Positions 40,033 to 48,813 of a stretch of 64,000 bases of DNA are shown here, piece after piece. A program made the position numbers and the translations under genes. Source of the stretch: Paracoccaceae bacterium (GTDB lineage: Bacteria; Pseudomonadota; Alphaproteobacteria; Rhodobacterales; Rhodobacteraceae); the NCBI GenBank assembly GCA_026989355.1, contig JALSJM010000005.1:124001-188000 (forward strand), read 5' to 3'. The first letter of the stretch is position 1; every line of letters starts with the position of its first letter. The notes under the pieces were generated by a model. The model saw nothing but the letters and a program-made list of their open reading frames with translations, was not told where the DNA came from and did no database searches.

Positions 40033-40119
40033 ATGTCGGAAACGGGCTTGCGCAGAATGGCATTCTTTCTGCTGATCGCGCTGATCCTCTATGTTTCGGC
40101 ACAGGCCGGAGGCCACTGA
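40033..40119 (+). CDS. 28-residue membrane microprotein preceding xpaC
   Basis: A short frame (ATG 40033, TGA 40117-40119) encodes a charged N-terminus MSETGLRRM, a single hydrophobic helix (AFFLLIALILYVSA) and a short tail QAGGH. GAGG stands at the right distance before the ATG. The stop overlaps the next start (TGATG), and the ribosome site of xpaC (GGAGG) lies inside its last codons, so translation of the two should be coupled. That coupling and the clean helix make it likely to be real. I do not recognise the protein. Confidence 0.6.
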   Translation: MSETGLRRMAFFLLIALILYVSAQAGGH

Positions 40120-41036
40120 TGGCACGGCGCTATGGCAGAAGATACAGCCCCCCCGACAATAGCGGGGATACCCGTGCGGAGCACCGGTGCACCAACCGCC
40201 GCCCCTGCCGGCGTACGCCCCGGGAACGCTGGGCCAACCTCCTGTTCTTCGCGCCCGTGCCCCTTGCTCTGCAGGCCTTTTCCCAACCGCCCGCGCGGAT
40301 GACCGAGATGCTTTTCGCCTTTTTTCTCCTGGTGCTTGCCGCCTGGCTTGCCCGCGAAGGGCTGGCGGCTGAAGCCGCCTACAATGCCCGCCGGATCGCA
40401 CGTCGCCCGGCCATTCCGCGCAAGATGTTCGCCACCGTTCTGACAGCGGCGGGGCTGTTCGCCGCGGGGACTGCGGCCGGTCAGGGGCTGATGACGCCAA
40501 CCCTTTATGCCCTTCTGGGGGCGGGGCTGCATTTCTTCGCCTTCGGCCCCGATCCGCTGAAGCACAAGGGCATGGATGGCATCGATGCCTTCCAGTCCGA
40601 GCGCGTGGCCCGCGCCCTGGAAGAAGCCGAAAAACTGCTGACAGGAATGACACGGGCTGCCGCGCGGTCCGGCGATCGCGAAATCGAGGCGCGCGTGGTC
40701 CGTTTCCAGGATACCGTGCGCGGCATGTTTCGCACCATCGAGGACGACCCGCGCGACCTGACCGGCGCGCGCCGCTATCTTTCCGTCTATCTGATGGGCG
40801 CGCGCGACGCGGCGGTGAAATTCGCCGATATCCATACCCGCAGCCGCGACATGCAGGCAAAGGCCGATTTCCTGGCGCTTCTGGATGATCTCGAACAGAA
40901 TTTCGCCGCCCGCACCCGTGCCATGCTGCTTGACGACACAAGCGATTTCGAAGTGGAAATCGAGGTTCTGCGCGAACGACTCGCGCGCGAGGGGCTTTCG
41001 GACCTTCCGTCCGGGGCCCGCAATCCGACCGGTTGA
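40119..41036 (+). CDS. xpaC: XpaC-family protein (5-bromo-4-chloroindolyl phosphate hydrolysis family)
   Basis: A 305-residue protein with two to three hydrophobic helices (about 38-78 and 100-140) and a long helical cytoplasmic C-terminal part (YLSVYLMGARDAAVKFADIHTR is a recognisable stretch). The XpaC name derives from an old Bacillus phosphatase assay; the biochemical function is unclear. XpaC is commonly paired with TelA, as here (21-nt gap). A GGAGG precedes the ATG at 40119; the frame extends to 40005 but that part overlaps the microprotein. Confidence 0.82.
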   Translation: MARRYGRRYSPPDNSGDTRAEHRCTNRRPCRRTPRERWANLLFFAPVPLALQAFSQPPARMTEMLFAFFLLVLAAWLAREGLAAEAAYNARRIARRPAIPRKMFATVLTAAGLFAAGTAAGQGLMTPTLYALLGAGLHFFAFGPDPLKHKGMDGIDAFQSERVARALEEAEKLLTGMTRAAARSGDREIEARVVRFQDTVRGMFRTIEDDPRDLTGARRYLSVYLMGARDAAVKFADIHTRSRDMQAKADFLALLDDLEQNFAARTRAMLLDDTSDFEVEIEVLRERLAREGLSDLPSGARNPTG

Positions 41037-41057
41037 CGAGGAAAGGGGAAACACCCG

Positions 41058-42251
41058 ATGCAGGAACAGATCAGACAACAGGCGCTGGAAAGCAGGACCG
41101 AGATCGAAAAACTGGCCGCCGTGGTGCTGCCCGAACCGAAGGAAGACGCGATCACGCTCAAAACCGCGAAAAAGCCGCTTGCCGCCGAAATCCGCAAGCG
41201 AATGCAGGAGCTCGACCTTTCGGACACCGGATCGATCATCAGCTTCGGCAGCCACGCCCAGGCCGAACTTCAGGAAATCAGCCAGTCCATGTTGCAGGGC
41301 GTGCGCAACAAGGATGTGGGCCCCGCCGGCGACAGCCTGCGCGAGATCGTCACCACCATCCGCGGCTTTTCGGTAAGCGAACTCGACATGCGCCGCAAGC
41401 GTTCCTGGTGGGAACGCCTTCTGGGGCGCGCCGCGCCCTTTGCCCAGTTCCTGGCCCGCTACGAACGGGTGCAGGGCCAGATCGACAAGGTGACGGACAA
41501 CCTTCTGAAACACGAGCACAGGCTGCTGAAAGACATCAAGGCGCTCGACAAGCTCTACGAACGCACCCTTGATTTCTACGACGAACTGGCGCTTTACATC
41601 GCCGCCGGCGAGGAAAAGCTGAAGGAACTTGATGAAAAGGACATCCCGGCCCTCGAAAAGGCGGTGGAAAAGGCCCCCGAGAAGAACCAGGTAATGAAGG
41701 CGCAGGAACTGCGCGACCTGCGCGCCGCGCGCGACGATCTCGAACGGCGCGTGCATGACCTGAAGCTCACGCGCCAGGTCACCATGCAGTCGCTGCCCTC
41801 GATCCGCCTTGTGCAGGAAAACGACAAGTCTCTGGTGACCAAGATCAACTCGACATTGGTCAACACCGTGCCGCTGTGGGAACACCAGCTGGCCCAGGCA
41901 GTGGCGATCCAGCGCTCGTCCGAGGCCGCGGCAGCGGTGAAGGATGCCAGCGACCTGACCAACGAACTGCTGACCGCCAACGCCGAAAACCTGCGCCAGG
42001 CCAATCGGGCCGTGCGCGAGGAAATGGAGCGCGGCGTGTTCGATATCGAAGCGGTCAGAAAGGCCAATGCCGAACTGATCGCCACGATCGAGGAAAGCCT
42101 TGCCATCGCCGACGAGGGCAAGCGCAAGCGCGCCGAGGCCGAGGCGGAACTGAAAAAGATGGAAACCGAACTGCGCGATACCCTGAGCGCGGCACGGGCG
42201 CGCGCGCAGCAGGGCGGCGCGGCGGTTTCCGCAACGGCCGGCAGCGAGTAA
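41058..42251 (+). CDS. telA: TelA-family (toxic anion resistance) coiled-coil protein
   Basis: A 397-residue, almost wholly alpha-helical, highly charged protein with no signal peptide or membrane helix. Recognisable TelA features include WWERLLGRAAPFAQFLARYERVQGQID, LKLTRQVTMQSLPSIRLVQENDKSL and NTVPLWEHQLAQAVAI. The family was named for tellurite and other toxic anions, but many members work in membrane stress or cell-envelope processes. It is translated right after xpaC and before a lipoprotein gene. Confidence 0.93.
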   Translation: MQEQIRQQALESRTEIEKLAAVVLPEPKEDAITLKTAKKPLAAEIRKRMQELDLSDTGSIISFGSHAQAELQEISQSMLQGVRNKDVGPAGDSLREIVTTIRGFSVSELDMRRKRSWWERLLGRAAPFAQFLARYERVQGQIDKVTDNLLKHEHRLLKDIKALDKLYERTLDFYDELALYIAAGEEKLKELDEKDIPALEKAVEKAPEKNQVMKAQELRDLRAARDDLERRVHDLKLTRQVTMQSLPSIRLVQENDKSLVTKINSTLVNTVPLWEHQLAQAVAIQRSSEAAAAVKDASDLTNELLTANAENLRQANRAVREEMERGVFDIEAVRKANAELIATIEESLAIADEGKRKRAEAEAELKKMETELRDTLSAARARAQQGGAAVSATAGSE

Positions 42252-42255
42252 GCCC

Positions 42256-43215
42256 ATGCGGTGGCGGGGGCACGGCACAAAGGGCCTGCTGGCTGCAGCA
42301 GCGGCGCTGGCGCTGAGCGGCTGCGAACTGCTTGCCCCGCCCCCGCCCGAGGCCGCGCCCAGGCCGCGCGCGCCCGAAGCCCCGAAGCCCGCACCGCCCA
42401 GCCAGAGCCAGCAAAGCCGCCTGCTTGCCGCCTATTACCAGCGCGTGCAGGACGATCTTCTGGCCCTCGGCCTGCTGCGTCAGGGCGGCGGCGGGCCGGA
42501 CACGCCCTTCTCGGCCCGCCAGCTGGCCGAAAACTTCACCCGTATTGCGCTTTACGACGAGTTCACAATCGAAAACGGGCGCGTGTCGCAACGCGAAACC
42601 CCAAGCCGCCTGCGCCGCTGGGAACAGCCGGTGCGCCTGCGCCTGATCTACAGCCGAACCATGCCGCATGCCCGGCACCTGAAGGACCGCGCCATCCTTC
42701 AGGCCTATGCGGCCCGCCTTTCGCGGCTGACCGACCTGCCTGTCCGGCTGGTCCCGCAAGGGGGCAACTTTCATGTGCTGATCCTTGACGAAGACGAACG
42801 CCGCGCCGTGGGGCCGCTGGTGCGCAAGCTGGTACCGGGGGTTGGCAACGGGGTGCTGCGGGCCATCACCGACATGCCGCGCGATACCCGTTGTCTGGTC
42901 TTCGCCTTTCCCGAAGCAACCGGCTCCAACCGCTATGCCAGCGCCATCGCCGTGATCCGGGCCGAACATCCCGACCTGCTGCGCATCGCCTGCATCCACG
43001 AGGAAATCGCCCAGGGGCTGGGCCTGGCCAATGACAGCCCGCATGCACGGCCATCGATCTTCAATGACGACGAAGAATTCGGCCGCCTCACCACGATGGA
43101 CGAACTGATGCTGAAGATGCTTTACGACAAGCGCCTGCGGCCGGGAATGACGCCGGAACAGGCGCGTCCGATCGTCGAGCGGATTGCCCGCGAACTGACG
43201 GGCGGAAGCGCATGA
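42256..43215 (+). CDS. DUF2927 lipoprotein
   Basis: A 319-residue protein with a lipobox (ALALSGC) after a short hydrophobic stretch, a proline-rich linker, and a C-terminal domain I associate with DUF2927. That domain includes IACIHEEIAQGLGLANDSP, an HE-containing helix that looks like a zinc-protease active site but lacks a confirmed third ligand. It should sit on the periplasmic face of the inner or outer membrane. It lies 4 nt after telA and is the only extracytoplasmic member of the cluster. Confidence 0.75.
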   Translation: MRWRGHGTKGLLAAAAALALSGCELLAPPPPEAAPRPRAPEAPKPAPPSQSQQSRLLAAYYQRVQDDLLALGLLRQGGGGPDTPFSARQLAENFTRIALYDEFTIENGRVSQRETPSRLRRWEQPVRLRLIYSRTMPHARHLKDRAILQAYAARLSRLTDLPVRLVPQGGNFHVLILDEDERRAVGPLVRKLVPGVGNGVLRAITDMPRDTRCLVFAFPEATGSNRYASAIAVIRAEHPDLLRIACIHEEIAQGLGLANDSPHARPSIFNDDEEFGRLTTMDELMLKMLYDKRLRPGMTPEQARPIVERIARELTGGSA

Positions 43216-43277
43216 ACGGCCACGAAACACCCCCCCGCCCGAAGGCGGCGGATGCAAAGTGCAAAGGAAATGAAGCG

Positions 43278-44438
43278 ATGGGTATTCTCGATTTTCTGAC
43301 CGGCGAATTCATCGATGTCATCCACTGGACGGACGACACCCGCGATACCATGGTGTGGCGTTTCGAGCGCGAAGGCCATGAAATCAAGTATGGTGCCAAG
43401 CTGACGGTGCGCGAAGGCCAGGCGGCGGTATTCGTGCACGAAGGGGTGATCGCCGATGTATTCACCCCCGGTCTCTATTTCCTTGAAACCAACAACATGC
43501 CGGTGCTCACCACACTGCAACACTGGGATCACGGCTTCCGCTCGCCCTTCAAGTCGGAAATCTACTTCGTGAACACCACCCGTTTCGGCAATCGGAAGTG
43601 GGGCACCAGAAACCCGGTGATCCTGCGTGATCCCGAATTCGGTCCGATGCGCATCCGCGCCTATGGCACCTATGCGATCAAGGTCACCGATCCGGCGCTG
43701 TTCCTGCGCGAAATCGTCGGCACCGACGGCGAATTCACCATGGACGAGATCAGCTTCCAGATCCGCAACATCATCGTCCAGGAATTTTCGCGGGTGATCG
43801 CGCAAAGCGGCATTCCGGTGCTCGACATGGCCGCCAATACCGACGAACTGGGCAAGATCGTTGCCGAACAGATCTCGGGAACGCTGGCACAATACGGCCT
43901 TTCCATCCCCGAGCTCTATGTCGAGAACATCAGCCTGCCGGCAGCGGTCGAGGACGCACTCGACAAACGCAGTTCAATGGGCGTGATCGGCGACCTGCGC
44001 CGCTATACCGAATTTTCGGTAGGCGAGGCGCTGAATGCTTCCGGCGGCACGATCGGAGCGGGGCTTGGCGCGGGAATGGGCATCGGCATGGGAATGGCCG
44101 CCGGCACCCAGATGGCGGGGCAGGCTGCCCCCGGCCTCTGGGGCCCCTGGGGCACGCGGCCCGCCGCCAGCCCCCCGGCGGAAACCGCCGTTGCCGGCGC
44201 AGGCGCCCTGCCGCCGCCGCCCCCGCCGGCGGTTGAAAGGCTGTGGCACATCGCCGAAAACGGCAAGAGCCATGGCCCCTACTCGCGCGCGGCCCTGGGG
44301 CGGATGGCGAATGAGGGTGCGCTTTCGCGCGATACCCTTGTCTGGAGCGCCGGGCTTGACGGCTGGCAACGGGCCGGCGACATTACCGAACTGGCCCAAC
44401 TGTTCACGGTGCTGCCCCCGCCCCCGCCCGAAAGCTGA
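43278..44438 (+). CDS. SPFH-domain protein with C-terminal GYF_2 domain
   Basis: A 386-residue protein of the YdjI-like SPFH (stomatin/flotillin-related) group starting MGILDFLTGEFIDVIHW. Residues 1-250 form the SPFH part (KLTVREGQAAVFVHEG, DPEFGPMRIRAYGTYAIKV). A Gly-rich GAGLGAGMGIGMGM linker and Pro-rich stretch lead to a GYF_2 domain (about 325-380, LWHIAENGKSHGPYSRAALG). SPFH proteins form membrane-associated oligomers. The ATG at 43278 with AAAGGAAA is preferred over 43212, which overlaps the upstream stop by ATGA. Confidence 0.85.
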   Translation: MGILDFLTGEFIDVIHWTDDTRDTMVWRFEREGHEIKYGAKLTVREGQAAVFVHEGVIADVFTPGLYFLETNNMPVLTTLQHWDHGFRSPFKSEIYFVNTTRFGNRKWGTRNPVILRDPEFGPMRIRAYGTYAIKVTDPALFLREIVGTDGEFTMDEISFQIRNIIVQEFSRVIAQSGIPVLDMAANTDELGKIVAEQISGTLAQYGLSIPELYVENISLPAAVEDALDKRSSMGVIGDLRRYTEFSVGEALNASGGTIGAGLGAGMGIGMGMAAGTQMAGQAAPGLWGPWGTRPAASPPAETAVAGAGALPPPPPPAVERLWHIAENGKSHGPYSRAALGRMANEGALSRDTLVWSAGLDGWQRAGDITELAQLFTVLPPPPPES

Positions 44439-44444
44439 GCCGGC

Positions 44445-45539
44445 ATGAAACGGGCGGCCGAGGAACACCGCTTTCCCTGCGATGCCTGCGGATCGGACCT
44501 GCGGTTCGATCCGGCCGAAGGCGTGCTGCAGTGCGACCACTGCGGCAACCGGCAACCCATCACGCGCGGCTTCTGGCAGGGCGGCGCGCTGCGCGAACGG
44601 GATTTCCGCGAGGCACTGCTGAAGATCTCGGACAAGGCCGAGCTGCAGGAAACCCGTTACGTCACCTGCACAAACTGCGGTGCGCGGATCGAGATGACCG
44701 GCCCCGACCACGCCCTCGAATGCCCCTTCTGCGCCACCCCCATCGTGGCCGATTCCGGCACCTTCCGCCAGATCCGGCCACACGGCCTGCTGCCCTTCGC
44801 CCTTACCGAACGCCAGGCCCGGCGCGCCATGAACGAATGGCTGGGCAGCCTGTGGTTCGCGCCATCCGGGCTGCAGCGCTATGCCCGCAAGGGGCGGCGG
44901 ATGCGGGGCGTCTATGTGCCCTACTGGACCTATGACGCCAGCACCAGAACCCGCTATCGCGGCATGCGCGGCACCGTTCATCACGAAAGCCGCACCGTCA
45001 CCCGCAACGGGCGCCGCGAAACGGTGCGCGTGGCAAGAATTCGCTGGGCTCCGGTCAGCGGCCGCGTGGCACGTTTCTTCGACGATATCCTGGTGCTGGC
45101 CTCGCGCACCCTGCCCCGCCGCCATACCCAGGCGCTGGAACCCTGGGATCTTTCGGCCCTCGAACCCTATAACCCGCAATATCTGGCCGGCTTCGCTGCC
45201 GAGGGCTATACCGTGCCCCTTGACGAGGGATTCGCCGAAGCCCGCGCCTTCATGGACCGGATGATCGCGCGCGACGTGAAATTCGACATCGGTGGCGACC
45301 GCCAGCGCATCACCGAACTTGATACCGCAGTTTCCGACATTACCTTCAAGCATGTCCTGCTGCCGGTATGGCTGGCCGCCTACAGGTATCGGGGCAAGTC
45401 ATACCGCTTCGTGGTCAACGGGCGCTCGGGGCAGGTGCAGGGCGAACGGCCCTGGTCGGTCTGGAAGATCGCCCTTGCGCTGCTTGCGCTGGCGGTGGTT
45501 GCCGGCGCGATCGGCTGGTTTGCGGCCATGCAGCAGTGA
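44445..45539 (+). CDS. Zinc-ribbon membrane protein, YdjG-like
   Basis: A 364-residue protein with two zinc ribbons near the N-terminus (CDACG...CDHCG and CTNCG...CPFC), a central beta-rich domain (VYVPYWTYDASTRTRYRGM) and one C-terminal transmembrane helix (KIALALLALAVVAGAIGWFAA). Similar proteins are often misannotated as primosomal or helicase-related because of the zinc ribbon; no helicase motif exists. In Bacillus subtilis the ydjFGHI operon joins PspA, a zinc-ribbon protein and an SPFH protein at the membrane. Last gene of the XpaC-TelA cluster. Confidence 0.8.
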   Translation: MKRAAEEHRFPCDACGSDLRFDPAEGVLQCDHCGNRQPITRGFWQGGALRERDFREALLKISDKAELQETRYVTCTNCGARIEMTGPDHALECPFCATPIVADSGTFRQIRPHGLLPFALTERQARRAMNEWLGSLWFAPSGLQRYARKGRRMRGVYVPYWTYDASTRTRYRGMRGTVHHESRTVTRNGRRETVRVARIRWAPVSGRVARFFDDILVLASRTLPRRHTQALEPWDLSALEPYNPQYLAGFAAEGYTVPLDEGFAEARAFMDRMIARDVKFDIGGDRQRITELDTAVSDITFKHVLLPVWLAAYRYRGKSYRFVVNGRSGQVQGERPWSVWKIALALLALAVVAGAIGWFAAMQQ

Positions 45540-46010
45540 GGCCGCCCGCCAGGCCGGCAGCGGCGGCGGCGGCGGCGGCAGGGCACCTGCCCGCTCAGGT
45601 TCCAGCCGGGCATGACAATGCCATGACGATCCTGCCGACACGCTTTCCGGAAGGCATCCGCTTCCGGATCGGGGTTGCCGGCCGCGATCGTGTGAGATCG
45701 GGGAAGCCGGCGGTTTCTGCCCGCCTGACCACGGTCGGCAGACCCCGGTGCAGCGGCGGTGCAGCGTCCGGCACGGGGTGACGGGATCACCCATTGTTCC
45801 CCGCGCCAGAGGCAAAAGGGCGGTGCCCCCGTGCAGGCCTTCACGGCAGCCGGCCAGATCACCGGCAGCACTCTCGTCAGGTGGAACAGGCACCCGGTTC
45901 CACCCCCTTCCGGCGCTCTGCCGGATGCTTCCCCGCCGCGATGTGCCGGTCAGGCCGCTGCCCGCGCGCTTTTCCTTCTGCCCGCATCAGGCCCCGCATC
46001 AGGCCCCGCA
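45540..46010. other. Gene-free spacer with simple repeats
   Basis: About 470 bp between the zinc-ribbon gene and hsp20 (convergent). It has a GCG/GGC simple repeat near 45555-45585 and the triplicated 12-mer near hsp20. Open frames exist on both strands, but none has a recognisable product or a good start, so I call no gene here. Confidence 0.5.
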
Positions 46011-46016
46011 TCAGGC
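45981..46016. repeat. Three tandem copies of CCCGCATCAGGC at the hsp20 3' end
   Basis: Three perfect 12-bp copies (45981-45992, 45993-46004, 46005-46016). The last overlaps the hsp20 stop codon (46011-46013). It looks like a slippage expansion of the gene's end; each copy carries a TCA stop on the minus strand, so only the first met matters. Confidence 0.8.
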
Positions 46017-46430
46017 CTTGGTGATCTTCACCCGCTTGCCGCCTTCGGGGGTCGTGTCCTTTCTCATCGGAACGGTAACGTAAAGCACCCCGTCCTTCAG
46101 CTCGGCCTCGGCCTTCTCGCCATCGGCATCGGGTGGCAGGCGAAAGGTGCGGCTGAAGGCACCATACTGGCGTTCGCTGAAATACCAGGTGCGGCCCTCC
46201 CGCTCGACTTCCGAGTGTTTCTCGCCCTTGATGGTCAGGGTATCGTCCTGGACCAGAAGCTCGATGTCGTCTTCGGCAACCCCGGGCAGTTCGATCGCGA
46301 TCCTGTAGGCGTTTTCATCCGACGAGGCCTCGGATGGCGGCGCGATCCATTCGGCCAGCCGTGCTGTCAGGCTGCGGAAGGGCTCATAGAGCGAAGGCCA
46401 CAGATTGCTGAGATGATTCTTTTCTACCAT
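46011..46430 (-). CDS. Small heat-shock protein, Hsp20/alpha-crystallin family
   Basis: ATP-independent chaperone, 139 residues. The alpha-crystallin domain spans about 38-130, with AYRIAIELPGVAEDDIELLVQ, TWYFSERQYGAFSRTFRLP and AELKDGVLYVTVP. The C-terminal IxI-type anchor is represented by VKITKA, which lacks the classic I-x-I. GGAGAACGAGC precedes ATG 46430; the frame continues upstream to 46871 but overlaps the divergent kinase gene. Target genes or heat-shock promoters are not evident. Confidence 0.93.
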   Translation of the reverse strand: MVEKNHLSNLWPSLYEPFRSLTARLAEWIAPPSEASSDENAYRIAIELPGVAEDDIELLVQDDTLTIKGEKHSEVEREGRTWYFSERQYGAFSRTFRLPPDADGEKAEAELKDGVLYVTVPMRKDTTPEGGKRVKITKA

Positions 46431-46593
46431 GCTCGTTCTCCTTTTCCGTTTGCAGCACATATGGGGTGTCCAACGCCGGCTTGAACCCCCCCGGCATTTT
46501 TTCACGCCGGGATTGCGCTTCCCCCTGCAGGGCGCCACAATCGGCCGCGATCCCCGCAAGCGCCCGGAGATTCCGGCAGAGAAGGAACAGGAC

Positions 46594-47544
46594 GTGAAGG
46601 AAAAAACCGCCATCCTGTGTTGCGGCGAGGCGCTGATCGACATGCTGCCCGCAACCACCGCCGACGGACGCGCCGCCTTCCTGCCGGCCTGCGGCGGATC
46701 GGTGTTCAACACCGCCGTGGCGCTTGGACATCTGGGCAGCCGGGTGCTGTTCTTCGGCGGGCTTTCGGATGACATGTTCGGCCGGATGCTGCGCAAACGC
46801 CTTTCCCGGGCCGGGGTTGACAGTGCCCTCGCTCCGACATCCGCCCGCCCGACCACGCTTGCCTTCGTCAAACTGACCGAAGGCGAAGCAGGCTATGCCT
46901 TCTTCGATGAAAACACCGCCGGGCGGATGCTCGCCCCCGGTGATCTGCCTCCGGTCCTGCCCGAAAGCGTGCAGACGCTGTTCTTCGGCGGCATTTCGCT
47001 GGCGCTCGAACCCTGCGCGGAAAGCCTTGAAACCCTGCTGCTGCGCGAGGCCGGGCACCGGCTGATCATGCTTGATCCCAACATCCGCCCCGCTGTCATC
47101 GCCGACGCAGCACGCTATCGCGCGCGCCTTGAACGGCTGATGCGCCAGTGCGACATCCTCAAGCTGTCGGACGACGATCTGGCCTGGTGGTCCGGCCGGG
47201 GAGACCCCGCCGAACAGGCACGGGCGATGCTGGATATGGGGCCACGGGCCGTGTTCCTGACCCAGGGTGCAAGAGGCGCCCGGCTTTTCACCCGCCACGG
47301 CACGCTGTTCCGCCCCGCCCCGAAGATGCGGGTGGTCGATACGGTGGGGGCGGGCGATGCGTTCAACGCCGGTGTCCTGCACGGGCTGGGCCGGGCCGGG
47401 GCGCTTGGCAAATCCGCCCTTGCACGAGATCCCGAAAGCGTGCTCTGCCCCGCACTCGAACCGGGAATCGCCGTGGCGGCGACAACTGTAACACGGGCAG
47501 GCGCCGAACCGCCCCGGGCAGAGGAGATCACATGCGCGCACTGA
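46594..47544 (+). CDS. PfkB-family carbohydrate kinase, GTG start
   Basis: A 316-residue ribokinase-fold sugar kinase (fructokinase or KDG-kinase-like). It has the N-terminal [15 protein letters not shown] substrate signature and the ATP/anion-hole motif [14 protein letters not shown], with catalytic Asp in GAGD. The substrate is not predictable. The likely start is GTG 46594, seven bases after AAGGA; the frame is open upstream to 46429 into hsp20. It overlaps dtd by 13 nt, suggesting coupled translation. Confidence 0.88.
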   Translation: MKEKTAILCCGEALIDMLPATTADGRAAFLPACGGSVFNTAVALGHLGSRVLFFGGLSDDMFGRMLRKRLSRAGVDSALAPTSARPTTLAFVKLTEGEAGYAFFDENTAGRMLAPGDLPPVLPESVQTLFFGGISLALEPCAESLETLLLREAGHRLIMLDPNIRPAVIADAARYRARLERLMRQCDILKLSDDDLAWWSGRGDPAEQARAMLDMGPRAVFLTQGARGARLFTRHGTLFRPAPKMRVVDTVGAGDAFNAGVLHGLGRAGALGKSALARDPESVLCPALEPGIAVAATTVTRAGAEPPRAEEITCAH

Positions 47545-47969
47545 TACAGAGGGTCAGCGAAGCCTCGGTCAGCGTTGATGGCCGGTTAACCGGAAAATGC
47601 GGGCCGGGTCTGCTGATCCTGGTCTGCGCCATGCGGGGCGATACCGAAGAAATCGCCCGCAGCCTGGCCGCAAAGATCGCCCGGCTGCGGATCTTCCGCG
47701 ACACTGAAGGGCGCATGAACCGTTCGCTGCGCGATACCGGCGGCGAAGCGCTGGTGGTAAGCCAGTTCACCCTGGCTGCCGACACCCGCCGCGGCAACCG
47801 CCCCGGTTTTTCATCCGCAGCGCCGCCCGATGAAGGCAAGCGCCTTTATCTGACCTTCGCCGACGCCCTGCGCAAGGAAGGGATTGCCACCGAAACCGGG
47901 ATCTTCGGCGCCGACATGCAGGTGGCGCTGGTGAATGACGGCCCGGTGACGATCTGGATGGAACAATAG
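47532..47969 (+). CDS. dtd: D-aminoacyl-tRNA deacylase
   Basis: Removes D-amino acids (and glycine mischarged on tRNA-Ala) from tRNA. The 145-residue DTD-fold protein has the conserved SQFTLAAD and the Gly-cisPro motif in [11 protein letters not shown]. It starts inside the end of the PfkB gene. The pairing with a sugar kinase has no obvious biochemical logic. Confidence 0.95.
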   Translation: MRALIQRVSEASVSVDGRLTGKCGPGLLILVCAMRGDTEEIARSLAAKIARLRIFRDTEGRMNRSLRDTGGEALVVSQFTLAADTRRGNRPGFSSAAPPDEGKRLYLTFADALRKEGIATETGIFGADMQVALVNDGPVTIWMEQ

Positions 47970-47979
47970 CCCGGAAACC

Positions 47980-48813
47980 TCAGAGCCGTCGGCGCAGTTC
48001 CTGTGCAATGCGCTGCATCAGTTGCGGATCATCGCCGCCGATCACCACGAAACCGTGACTCGGGCTGCGCCAGGAAGCCGCGGCAAGGCCAAGCAGCACA
48101 TCGGTTTCCACCTGCCGTTCCGGGCCCGGCCGGCGCAGGATGCAGAAAGCCACCGGCGTGCCGTCGGGCAGGGTGAAGGCGATCTGGACAAGCGGCATCC
48201 CGGCAAAGCCCAGCACCTGTGCACGGCGCAGCCGAAGATCGCCGATTTCCGTAAAATCATCGGGATCGAGATCAATTCCCAAAGCCCTGCCTGCACGGGA
48301 AAATTCCTCTTTCAGGCGGGTCGGATCCGAAGGGATCGGCGTCAGCGTTTCCGGCACGTAAAGCGCCTGGTAATGGGCAACCTCCATGCGCCAGTCGGCA
48401 CTCTGCCCCGGCAGCCCGGGGCCGGGCACGACCGATCTGTCGGAACCGGCCGAGGACAGGATCCAGACAAGCGCCGCACCGGCAATCAGCGCCACCGCAT
48501 GAGACGCTATCCCTGCCCGTTCCCACAGCTGCCACTTCCGGACAGGGCGCTCGGGGCGGCCGCAGGTGTCCCGCGCTTCGGCAGCATTGGCAAGGAAACG
48601 CCCGAGATCGCGCTGCCCGGCCATGTCGAGCAGCGGCGCGAAGCCCCCCCGCAACGTGTCGGGATCAAGCCTCAGCATCGCGATGCGCCGCGCCAGCGCC
48701 CGGTCCCTGTCAAGCGCCGCGCGAATGCGCGTCATGGCCTCGGGCGCCAGTTCCCCATCAAGGAAGGCGGTCAGCTCCTCGTCGCTGAAGCGCCTGTCGT
48801 GCTGCCTGCTCAT
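47980..48813 (-). CDS. Anti-sigma factor, transmembrane
   Basis: A 277-residue protein with an N-terminal anti-sigma-like helical domain (FSDEELTAFLDGELAPEAMTR, but without the HxxxCxxC zinc motif), one transmembrane helix (about 103-121, GIASHAVALIAGAALVWIL), and a periplasmic domain. It overlaps the ECF sigma gene by ATGA, the usual sigma/anti-sigma arrangement, and presumably holds the sigma factor at the membrane. The inducing signal is unknown. Confidence 0.82.
   Translation of the reverse strand: MSRQHDRRFSDEELTAFLDGELAPEAMTRIRAALDRDRALARRIAMLRLDPDTLRGGFAPLLDMAGQRDLGRFLANAAEARDTCGRPERPVRKWQLWERAGIASHAVALIAGAALVWILSSAGSDRSVVPGPGLPGQSADWRMEVAHYQALYVPETLTPIPSDPTRLKEEFSRAGRALGIDLDPDDFTEIGDLRLRRAQVLGFAGMPLVQIAFTLPDGTPVAFCILRRPGPERQVETDVLLGLAAASWRSPSHGFVVIGGDDPQLMQRIAQELRRRL

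Noticed and set aside
44445-45539. Zinc-ribbon protein as a PriA-like helicase
   Set aside because: No Walker A/B or helicase motifs; only zinc ribbons, a beta-rich middle and a C-terminal TM helix.
45540-46010. Open frames in the spacer before hsp20 (for example minus 45380-45871)
   Set aside because: Overlap the zinc-ribbon gene, contain simple GCG repeats, and show no recognisable motif or ribosome site.
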